Shown here: positions 1 through 4,894 of the stretch, in pieces
Layout: each line of letters opens with the position of its first letter
How positions within the stretch are numbered: position 1 is the stretch's first letter
Position numbers and translations under genes: made by a program
Notes under the pieces: model-generated
What the model was told of the DNA's origin: nothing
What the model saw: only the letters and a program-made list of their open reading frames with translations
Database searches by the model: none
IMG/VR virus record: IMGVR_UViG_3300031143_000017
Span: 1 to 36,466 of that record
Direction: 5' to 3' (one strand)
Source: a virus
Length of the DNA: 36,466 nucleotides

Positions 1-90
1 CGAACGCTTGACTGACCTCGGGGTCGATCTATGGTTGAATTCAATTCAATCGTGGTTGAAAATTATTATTGAAAATAGTTGAGAAAAGAC

Positions 91-119
91 TTGACAAACT
101 GTTGACAGCCCTGTATAAT
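91..119 (+). promoter_or_regulatory. Early sigma70-type promoter P1
   Basis: TTGACA at 91-96 and TATAAT at 114-119 are separated by exactly 17 bp, a perfect match to the bacterial housekeeping consensus. A second TTGACA lies at 102-107 inside the spacer. It drives the gene starting at 155, whose ribosome site AAGGAG is at 139-144. It is the first of five such promoters in the left 2.3 kb. Confidence 0.85.
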
Positions 120-154
120 AGGTATGTAGAGTAGAGAGAAGGAGTTAATACATT

Positions 155-514
155 ATGAGTTCATTTGAGAGTTTAATTGCTGAGTTGAGTACTTCTGTGG
201 GACAGGGTATCTATGATTCAGTACGTTCTAATATCATCCATGAAGATCAACACTATGGCCCAGAGAACAAGAAGGACTGTCCCTGTGACACCTGTCCTAT
301 GTTCGATACCTGTAAGGTAGACATGACTGAGTGTTCTGCAATGCGTAACTGGTGTTCAACAGGAGACTATTGGGATACTGATGGTTGGGACACTAAGACA
401 GTCATAAGACTAGTGAACCATGGCCATGGGCATAACAAGACAACCAAGAAGAAGGTTGAAGTTAAGTACTGGCACAAGTCAGATGTCCAACGTCTTATAC
501 GAGAGTGTTCATAA
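155..514 (+). CDS. Cysteine-rich hypothetical protein (119 aa)
   Basis: I do not recognise a family. The ATG follows AAGGAG with about 10 nt spacing, behind a perfect promoter, so expression looks certain. Residues 42-67 hold six cysteines (C42, C44, C47, C53, C60, C67) starting DCPCDTCP, which suggests a small metal-binding, zinc-ribbon-like knuckle; metal binding is inference. The C-terminal third is basic and His/Lys-rich (HGHGHNKTTKKK). There is no signal peptide or membrane segment. Being first behind an early promoter, it may be a host-takeover or DNA/RNA-binding protein, but nothing proves this. Its last nucleotides overlap a possible tiny membrane-peptide ORF starting with GTG at 505. 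Confidence 0.75.
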   Translation: MSSFESLIAELSTSVGQGIYDSVRSNIIHEDQHYGPENKKDCPCDTCPMFDTCKVDMTECSAMRNWCSTGDYWDTDGWDTKTVIRLVNHGHGHNKTTKKKVEVKYWHKSDVQRLIRECS

Positions 515-603
515 GAGCAGTCCTCTGTATCCTAGTGGGGTCAGGGCTTTCAGCGTACCTGTACTTTGAATCAATCCTTAGAAGTATTTTCATAACCTTA
601 TAA
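505..603 (+). CDS. Possible 32-aa single-pass membrane peptide
   Basis: A GTG-started frame overlaps the end of the preceding gene and stops at TAA 601-603. The peptide (VFIRAVLCILVGSGLSAYLY then FESILRSIFITL) is strongly hydrophobic with one basic residue near the N-terminus, as expected of a one-pass inner-membrane micro-protein. Against it: the start is GTG, no ATG exists in this frame, and the Shine-Dalgarno is weak. It would depend on translational coupling to the upstream gene. A similar tiny hydrophobic ORF occurs at 3605-3673. Confidence 0.3.
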   Translation: MFIRAVLCILVGSGLSAYLYFESILRSIFITL

Positions 604-624
604 CAAAATAGTCTAACGAAACAG

Positions 625-653
625 TTGACTTGTTACCGAAACAATGTTATAAT
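625..653 (+). promoter_or_regulatory. Early promoter P2 with spacer inverted repeat
   Basis: TTGACT at 625-630, 17 bp, TATAAT at 648-653. The spacer carries TTGTT-ACCGA-AACAA (630-644), an inverted repeat placed where a repressor would block polymerase. The 55 nt from 601 align without gaps to 1229-1283 (promoter P4), 44 positions identical by hand count, so the whole regulatory block looks duplicated. It drives the gene at 684. Confidence 0.8.
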
Positions 654-683
654 AAGTTATAGAATAAAGAGAAGGAAGTTGAT

Positions 684-962
684 ATGTACTACACTTACAC
701 TAAGTCGCCCATCGGTTGTTTCACTGAGAAGGATCATGGCCAGTACTTTGAGTACTCTATGAACAAGGACACTGATGACTACTCCATGTGCATGGTAGAG
801 AACTATCCTCACAAGGTGTGGGTAGGACGTACTGATGACGAAGGGTGGCGGTATGCAATCGTCAAGAAGACTGTGGCCTATGTAGTGACAGATGAAGATG
901 ACTATGGTATGCCGGTGGTAGAGAAGTGGATGTTGAAAAAGAATAATGTTTATCTAGCATAA
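684..962 (+). CDS. Hypothetical early protein (92 aa)
   Basis: I recognise no family. The ATG is 5 nt after AAGGAAG (672-678) and 31 nt after the -10 of P2. The protein is small, acidic and rich in aromatic residues (MYYTYTKSP start, many Tyr, Trp and Asp), with no membrane segment and no cysteine cluster. It forms a one-gene unit: its stop at 960-962 is followed at once by the -35 of the next promoter (967). This arrangement of one short gene per strong promoter is typical of phage early regions. Function unknown. Confidence 0.7.
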   Translation: MYYTYTKSPIGCFTEKDHGQYFEYSMNKDTDDYSMCMVENYPHKVWVGRTDDEGWRYAIVKKTVAYVVTDEDDYGMPVVEKWMLKKNNVYLA

Positions 963-966
963 ACAC

Positions 967-995
967 TTGACAGGCATCAGAGACTATGGTATAAT
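967..995 (+). promoter_or_regulatory. Early sigma70-type promoter P3
   Basis: TTGACA at 967-972, 17 bp, TATAAT at 990-995: again a perfect consensus. Unlike P2, P4 and P5 it lacks the TTGTT/AACAA spacer palindrome. It begins 5 nt after the stop of the gene before it and drives the gene at 1029 through AGAAGG at 1015-1020. Confidence 0.85.
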
Positions 996-1028
996 AGTCA
1001 TGTACTAGAGAGAAAGAAGGATTAGATT

Positions 1029-1223
1029 ATGAAACAGATTACAGTAGAGTTATCCAAGTATCACTTGAAAGGATTGCTCGAAGGAACCACCACAGTAGAG
1101 TCAATGCGTTTCCCATCATGGAAGACTGCATGTGCTTGGGCTGGGCTTGTGACGATGAACACATGTGTACCTTATGTCGTACTCGGTATGAGTGGAGAGA
1201 ACGGAGAGGAGGCAGCCTTCTAA
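1029..1223 (+). CDS. Hypothetical early protein (64 aa)
   Basis: I do not recognise it. The ATG has AGAAGG 8 nt upstream and a perfect promoter. The N-terminal third (MKQITVELSKYHLKGLLEG) looks alpha-helical; the middle (WKTACAWAGLVTMNTCVPYV) is moderately hydrophobic but has no clear transmembrane segment. It is a single-gene unit, followed by the duplicated promoter block at 1229-1283. Function unknown; a small host-modifying protein is possible. Confidence 0.6.
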   Translation: MKQITVELSKYHLKGLLEGTTTVESMRFPSWKTACAWAGLVTMNTCVPYVVLGMSGENGEEAAF

Positions 1224-1252
1224 GTATATAACAAAACAGTCTAAGAGAAGTC

Positions 1253-1281
1253 TTGACTTGTTAACAGAACAATGGTATAAT
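1253..1281 (+). promoter_or_regulatory. Early promoter P4, drives a structured RNA leader
   Basis: TTGACT at 1253-1258, 17 bp, TATAAT at 1276-1281. The spacer holds TTGTT-AACAG-AACAA (1258-1272), a perfect 5-bp inverted repeat. Transcription should start near 1288-1291, immediately before the folded RNA at 1291-1348 and more than 210 nt before the next recognisable start codon at 1506. Confidence 0.8.
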
Positions 1282-1290
1282 AGGTACATA

Positions 1291-1348
1291 GGGTAGAGAG
1301 TCTACTGGAGTCTTCGGACTAGGGCGGCAGCGCCACTGCAAGACTCTC
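1291..1348 (+). ncRNA. Predicted three-way-junction RNA (small RNA or leader)
   Basis: Directly after promoter P4 the transcript can close an 8-bp perfect stem, GAGAGTCT (1296-1303) with AGACTCTC (1341-1348). Inside are two hairpins: AGTC-TTCG-GACT (1309-1320), a stable C(UUCG)G tetraloop that CT/AG can extend across a GG bulge, and GGCG-GCAG-CGCC (1323-1334). The second loop GCAG is also complementary to CTGC (1336-1339), so an alternative hairpin or tertiary contact is possible. A weaker GGGT/ACCC hairpin follows at 1361-1375. I found no match to hammerhead, glutamine-riboswitch or tRNA signatures. It could be a free sRNA or the 5' leader of the MazG-like gene. Confidence 0.55.
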
Positions 1349-1505
1349 GCACATCTTAGAGGGTACTCAGCACCCCCCGTCAAGACTGGCCGGGCAAAAG
1401 TAATCTATACAGAATGCAAGTACCTAAAGATTTATATCAATCAACTCAAAGCATTTTCACAGGTTCGCAAAGGGCCACCCCCAAAACTGACACAAAGAGG
1501 TTTAC

Positions 1506-2129
1506 ATGAAATACAAAATAATCGCGGGTCATTCAAACGTCCTACCAGAGTCGATGAAAGATGAATGCAGTTCGGAAGAATTCAACACCATCTGGGAGTG
1601 TGAAGAATGGATTCACAATGAAGTAGATCATCGAATGTACAAGTACGCACTCCATCTAGATGCAGACACAGAGGAAGACTTGGATCGGTTCCGTGAGATC
1701 GAAGCTAATCTAATGACAGTCATTCATCAGCATACAGGGGAGAGTGTTCCCTTCTACAAGAGTCGCAGAGTACTACCCTTTAGAACTCTGGGAGTTTTAC
1801 CCAAGGAGAATCTGAATGACTTTGATGATGAGTTCGGAGACATCGAAGCAGTTGAGAAGCAATATGTCAAGCCCATTCCTATGAACCTTTTAGAGAAGAA
1901 GGCAGAGTCCCTTGTCATTCTTATGGAAGAGTGTGGTGAGGTTATCCAAGAGGCATCGAAGTTAATTCGTTTCCCTCAGAACTTTCCTCACGCACTTGCG
2001 AAGGAGATTGGTGACTTACAGTGTATCATGGACATAGCAATGAGTATCCATGACATTAATCCTATGGACGTTATGCGTTACAAGCGTGAGAAACGGATTA
2101 AACTCGAAACTTATTCTAAGTTAGTTTAG
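1506..2129 (+). CDS. MazG-like nucleotide pyrophosphohydrolase domain protein
   Basis: The C-terminal part (about 127-200) fits the all-alpha NTP-pyrophosphatase fold: EECGE at 141-145 and EIGD at 167-170 match the magnesium-binding ExxE...ExxD pattern of MazG/dUTPase-2-like enzymes. Such enzymes hydrolyse NTPs to NMP and pyrophosphate; phage versions are thought to adjust nucleotide or ppGpp pools or remove modified nucleotides. The first 125 residues are acidic, rich in Asp/Glu/Trp, and unknown to me. The ATG has AGAGG at 1496-1500. It lies behind the structured RNA leader and promoter P4. The domain call is solid; the substrate cannot be read from sequence. Confidence 0.75.
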   Translation: MKYKIIAGHSNVLPESMKDECSSEEFNTIWECEEWIHNEVDHRMYKYALHLDADTEEDLDRFREIEANLMTVIHQHTGESVPFYKSRRVLPFRTLGVLPKENLNDFDDEFGDIEAVEKQYVKPIPMNLLEKKAESLVILMEECGEVIQEASKLIRFPQNFPHALAKEIGDLQCIMDIAMSIHDINPMDVMRYKREKRIKLETYSKLV

Positions 2130-2211
2130 ACTCTTTTGTTATATGCATATAACTTTTTGTTAAGTCGTTGTTTTCATTAGAGTTTTCCTTAAAACTATTT
2201 TCATTCTATTG

Positions 2212-2240
2212 TTGACTTGTTATCGTAACAGTGATATAAT
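2212..2240 (+). promoter_or_regulatory. Early promoter P5 with spacer inverted repeat
   Basis: TTGACT at 2212-2217, 17 bp, TATAAT at 2235-2240. The spacer holds TTGTTA-TCG-TAACAG (2217-2231), closely similar to the P2 and P4 palindromes. It heads the overlapping gene chain 2275-3673. Confidence 0.8.
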
Positions 2241-2274
2241 AGCTACATAGAATGAAGAACAGAAGAGAACGATT

Positions 2275-2457
2275 ATGACAATAGTAAACGATTCAATCAA
2301 ACCAGCAAAGATTGCACTCCCTCCCCACCTAGCCAAGTTCCTTGATGCGAATGGTAACTTAACTAAGGATGCTGAGACAAGGGTTTTAGCAGGTCAAAAA
2401 AAACGCGGTACTACTCGGTGGTTGACTACTGAACAGCTATTGGAGAAGACACTATGA
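2275..2457 (+). CDS. Hypothetical protein (60 aa)
   Basis: First gene of the operon behind P5. I do not recognise a family. It is short and basic in its second half (GQKKRGTTRW), with a proline-rich start (IKPAKIALPP). The phrase HLAKFLDANGNLTKDAETRV looks helical. The upstream AGAAGAG is a modest ribosome site. The stop overlaps the next start as ATGA (2454-2457), so the next gene is translationally coupled. A nucleic-acid-binding role is possible from the charge but unproven. Confidence 0.6.
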   Translation: MTIVNDSIKPAKIALPPHLAKFLDANGNLTKDAETRVLAGQKKRGTTRWLTTEQLLEKTL

Positions 2458-2681
2458 CTACCCCATTTATTGCAATACCATCAATCAAAGAATTTAAGGG
2501 TCGTATCCCTTCGGGTTATGACCTTGTTATCTACGAAACAGAATGTTCGCCAGTCGATGGCTACGTTCTCTACGGGTTCAATGAGATAGGGATGTTCGCA
2601 AAAGACTTTGTAAGTCCAGCGTATGGTTTCCTTTCAAGTGCATTTGATCACACAAACGAATTAGGAGTAATGAGCGTATGA
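2454..2681 (+). CDS. Hypothetical protein (75 aa)
   Basis: Second gene of the ATGA-coupled chain; it overlaps its neighbours by 4 nt at both ends. I recognise no family. It is acidic to neutral, rich in aromatic residues and glycine, and probably a small beta-rich soluble protein. There is no signal peptide. Its own Shine-Dalgarno is weak (GGAG at 2443-2446), consistent with coupled translation. Function unknown. Confidence 0.6.
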   Translation: MTTPFIAIPSIKEFKGRIPSGYDLVIYETECSPVDGYVLYGFNEIGMFAKDFVSPAYGFLSSAFDHTNELGVMSV

Positions 2682-3319
2682 GTATGACTCGATCTGAAGC
2701 TGGGCAAGTGGCAAGAGACTATGGACTCACCTATGATAACCTTGGCGACAAGTGGGCACTCTACTACCTAAAGAAGTCAAAGTCCATCAACACTAACCGA
2801 TTGCAGAACAGCGGAGTAGACAGTGGTCGATCTAAGGTCTATCAGAGTGAGTTTGCAGTTCAACGATTGTATCCAGAGTGTTCAAGTAACCTATCCGAAA
2901 AGGAATGTCAAAAGTACTTTAATCGTATTGTCAAGTCAAAGACATATCAGTCTTTGGTAACGGGTGATCGTGGTATGAGTGACCCTCAATTACGTTTTAT
3001 GAAGGCCTCTCAGAATGCTCGTGTTGCTGGACAGGCAAGTTACTATGGGATTGCACTGCGTCCCAATCACGGAACCAACAAGTACACCATCATCCATGAA
3101 CTGGCACACACGGCTGGGAACATGAATCACGATGTAGGGTTCCGACAAACATTAGTGAAGTTAGTCTCCCGTTTCTTGGGAGTACGGGTGGCGAAAGACT
3201 TGAAGAAAGAGTTTCGCTCTCGCAAGTTAAAGATGTCCGTTAGTCAAAGCATTATGTCCCCTTTGAAATGGTTAGAGAGTTATGAACGTATGGAGAAAAT
3301 ACGCAATGAAATTCGATGA
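2678..3319 (+). CDS. HExxH zinc metallopeptidase-like protein
   Basis: Residues 140-152 read HELAHTAGNMNHD: a gluzincin-type HExxH (H140, E141, H144) with a third histidine (H151) followed by DxxFR (152-156). This resembles SprT/Wss1-like and phage putative metallohydrolases with HELAH...H(D/G)xxFR, in which a zinc ion bound by the three histidines activates water for peptide hydrolysis. The last 55 residues are very basic. No signal peptide, so action in the host cytoplasm is expected. It is coupled by ATGA to the gene before and overlaps the next gene by 14 nt. The 213-aa length suits a single-domain protease. The substrate is unknown; processing of a phage or host DNA-associated protein is a guess. 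Confidence 0.65.
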   Translation: MSMTRSEAGQVARDYGLTYDNLGDKWALYYLKKSKSINTNRLQNSGVDSGRSKVYQSEFAVQRLYPECSSNLSEKECQKYFNRIVKSKTYQSLVTGDRGMSDPQLRFMKASQNARVAGQASYYGIALRPNHGTNKYTIIHELAHTAGNMNHDVGFRQTLVKLVSRFLGVRVAKDLKKEFRSRKLKMSVSQSIMSPLKWLESYERMEKIRNEIR

Positions 3320-3608
3320 GTTAAAGTTTAAAGAAACAGAAACACCCAATGGTGTTCAAGCCCTTGTTCAGTTTGGAGGGTATGAGTTATCTGTTATTAA
3401 GAATGAGATGTCCTATGGTAACAAAGAGGGACTGTATGAGATTTCGGTTTCTAAGTACTACAAGATGACTAAATCAAGGTTGCAATGTGAACTGCCTGGC
3501 ATTACTCGTAAGGGTGATACTGTAAAGGGATTCTGTTCGGAGTCTGACATAGATAACATCTTAATGAAGATGACATCGATCAGTGGTTCAGCTGGATTGC
3601 AGTTATGA
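3306..3608 (+). CDS. Hypothetical protein (100 aa)
   Basis: I chose ATG 3306 because GGAG (3292-3295) lies 10 nt upstream and it overlaps the peptidase gene only by its last 14 nt; an ATG at 3282 would add eight residues (MNVWRKYA) deeper in the overlap. The protein has a mixed alpha/beta composition, with MKFDELKFKETETPNG at the start and two cysteines. No recognisable domain. It belongs to the P5 operon and its stop overlaps the next tiny ORF as ATGA. Confidence 0.6.
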   Translation: MKFDELKFKETETPNGVQALVQFGGYELSVIKNEMSYGNKEGLYEISVSKYYKMTKSRLQCELPGITRKGDTVKGFCSESDIDNILMKMTSISGSAGLQL

Positions 3609-3673
3609 TTGAGACAGTATTGTTTATAGTAGCAATGCAACTCCTTGTGACTGTCGTGGTAAGTTACATGTAA
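3605..3673 (+). CDS. Possible 22-aa membrane peptide
   Basis: ATG at 3605 overlaps the previous stop as ATGA, the same coupling seen at 2454 and 2678. The peptide MIETVLFIVAMQLLVTVVVS plus YM is almost entirely hydrophobic, one transmembrane span. Its stop lies at the edge of the 12-bp repeat array. The coupling pattern favours a real micro-protein (holin-like, or a superinfection-exclusion or membrane-regulatory type), but coding evidence from so few codons is thin. Confidence 0.4.
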   Translation: MIETVLFIVAMQLLVTVVVSYM

Positions 3674-3750
3674 TGTACATTGTAGTATACATTGTAATGT
3701 ACATTGTAGTATACATTGTAATGTACATTGTAGTATACATTGTAATGTAT
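3665..3750 (+). repeat. Array of alternating 12-bp repeats
   Basis: Seven consecutive half-units alternate between TACATTGTAATG (A) and TACATTGTAGTA (B). The first A unit (3665-3675) lacks one T; the rest are exact (B 3676-3687, A 3688-3699, B 3700-3711, A 3712-3723, B 3724-3735, A 3736-3747), giving a 24-bp period. ATGTACAT and GTATAC palindromes recur, so both DNA-protein binding and RNA hairpins are possible. It sits in the 3' end of the early operon just before its terminator. Confidence 0.95.
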
Positions 3751-3757
3751 ATGAAAC

Positions 3758-3790
3758 AAAAGGAATGGTAGAGATGCCCTTCCTTTTTTT
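3758..3790 (+). terminator. Intrinsic terminator ending the early operon
   Basis: Stem AAAAGGAA-t-GG (3758-3768) pairs with CC-c-TTCCTTTT (3777-3787) with one mismatch and an 8-nt loop, followed by more T residues to 3790. It separates the left block from the late tail genes. Confidence 0.85.
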
Positions 3791-3814
3791 AATTTAGTAC
3801 TCCTGATTAAATCA

Positions 3815-3822
3815 CCTAAATA
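3815..3822 (+). promoter_or_regulatory. Putative T4-type late promoter (CCTAAATA)
   Basis: A variant of the TATAAATA late element recognised by gp55-type sigma factors, 27 nt before the hub gene start and just after the early terminator. It matches the motif less well than the promoters at 7569 or 12761, but its position fits. Confidence 0.45.
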
Positions 3823-3841
3823 CTTTTAAGGAGATTTATAA

Positions 3842-4894
3842 ATGGCGACAACTGACAACACATTCTTCGCTGGCCGTGACGGGTTCGTCTGGTGGTTTGG
3901 TGTAATAGAAGATAGAAATGATCCACTAGCATTGGGTCGTGTACGAGCTCGTGTATATGGTTATCACACAGCAGATAAAACTAAACTTCCCACAGTAGAT
4001 TTACCTTGGGCAGTTTGCGTACAACCAACTACATCGGCATCTGCTGGCGGTATCGGTATGTCTCCCACAGGGCCTATTGAAGGTTCATGGGTATTTGGTT
4101 TCTGGCGTGACCCAGACTTTATGCAAGAACCTATGGTGATAGGAACAATTCCTGGCATCAACTCTCCTGAGTCTGCACCCACAGGTCAATCTCCACACGA
4201 CTACTCCCCCAATCAAGAACTACCTATTCCAGAAGTAGCTGCTTCTACAACACTGGGCGATGGTACTACAACAGAATTTTCTACACCAGCAGATACGACA
4301 GACTCTACAGTACTCGTTAAGATTAATGGAGTTGTGCAAGCAGCAGAAAACAATCCCCCCGAATCTCAAAACAATATAGAGATACCACCTGACTCTTATT
4401 ATGGTGATGGTGTTACAGTGGAAGCAAGTGCATTTGAAAGGTCAAGACATAAGACTAGACTTGCTGCTCGTATTAATGAGATCGCACCAGAACTGCGTCC
4501 CAAGTTTGTTAAGGGTGTTCAAACCTTCCTTGCTAAGAATGAAGATTATGATTGTATTATATCCTATGCATACATCTCTTCTGCACAGCAACAAGAACTA
4601 CATCGAACATATAAATCTGGTGGGAAAAATGCAGCAAGGCCAGGCAGTTCATGGCACAACTTCGGTGCAGCGATTGACTTTATTATTACAGATGTTTACG
4701 GCAATGCGCTTTGGGATAAGACTCTGTATGAAGGTATTGCTCGTACTGCATTCTCCACTGCAGGCTTGAAGAATGATATTGAAAATGATAGCGGACACTT
4801 CTACCCTAATGAATTTCCTAATAAGGTTGATGATAGATTGAAATCAAAAGAGATTACTTTGGCAGAATATTCCACAGAGAGGGGAGTTTCCTAA
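3842..4894 (+). CDS. 5: Baseplate hub protein: gp5-like OB-fold with M15 peptidase
   Basis: Residues about 15-105 match the gp5 OB-fold of T4-like hubs (FGVIEDRNDPLALGRVRARV, then DLPWAVCVQP), which forms the hub ring at the tail tip. Residues about 200-330 are a VanY/M15-type zinc peptidase: S270-x-H272-x-x-G-x-A-x-D279 and H319 (SGHFY) are the three zinc ligands. This replaces the T4 lysozyme domain, so peptidoglycan would be cut at cross-links rather than glycan. Between them, residues 137-165 (GDGTTTEF..., VLVKINGVVQ) look like the first half of a small beta-domain common in this phage's fibres; its second half starts the next gene. AAGGAG precedes ATG 3842. The stop and next start overlap as TAATG. 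Confidence 0.8.
   Translation: MATTDNTFFAGRDGFVWWFGVIEDRNDPLALGRVRARVYGYHTADKTKLPTVDLPWAVCVQPTTSASAGGIGMSPTGPIEGSWVFGFWRDPDFMQEPMVIGTIPGINSPESAPTGQSPHDYSPNQELPIPEVAASTTLGDGTTTEFSTPADTTDSTVLVKINGVVQAAENNPPESQNNIEIPPDSYYGDGVTVEASAFERSRHKTRLAARINEIAPELRPKFVKGVQTFLAKNEDYDCIISYAYISSAQQQELHRTYKSGGKNAARPGSSWHNFGAAIDFIITDVYGNALWDKTLYEGIARTAFSTAGLKNDIENDSGHFYPNEFPNKVDDRLKSKEITLAEYSTERGVS

Noticed and set aside
1291-1348. Possible hammerhead ribozyme or glutamine riboswitch
   Set aside because: The junction lacks the hammerhead CUGANGA/GAAA core and the conserved glutamine-riboswitch sequences.
1291-1395. Possible tRNA or tRNA-like gene in the structured region
   Set aside because: The 7-8 bp outer stem looks like an acceptor, but the enclosed length is too short, there is no T-loop or anticodon arm, and no CCA-compatible end.
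1414-1509. 31-codon frame starting at ATG 1414 and overlapping the MazG-like start as ATGA
   Set aside because: No Shine-Dalgarno is visible, and the composition is unremarkable (many Gln, Thr, Ser). A leader peptide is possible, but the support is too weak to list it as a gene.
3665-3750. CRISPR array
   Set aside because: The 12-bp units are directly adjacent with no unique spacers, and no cas genes are present.
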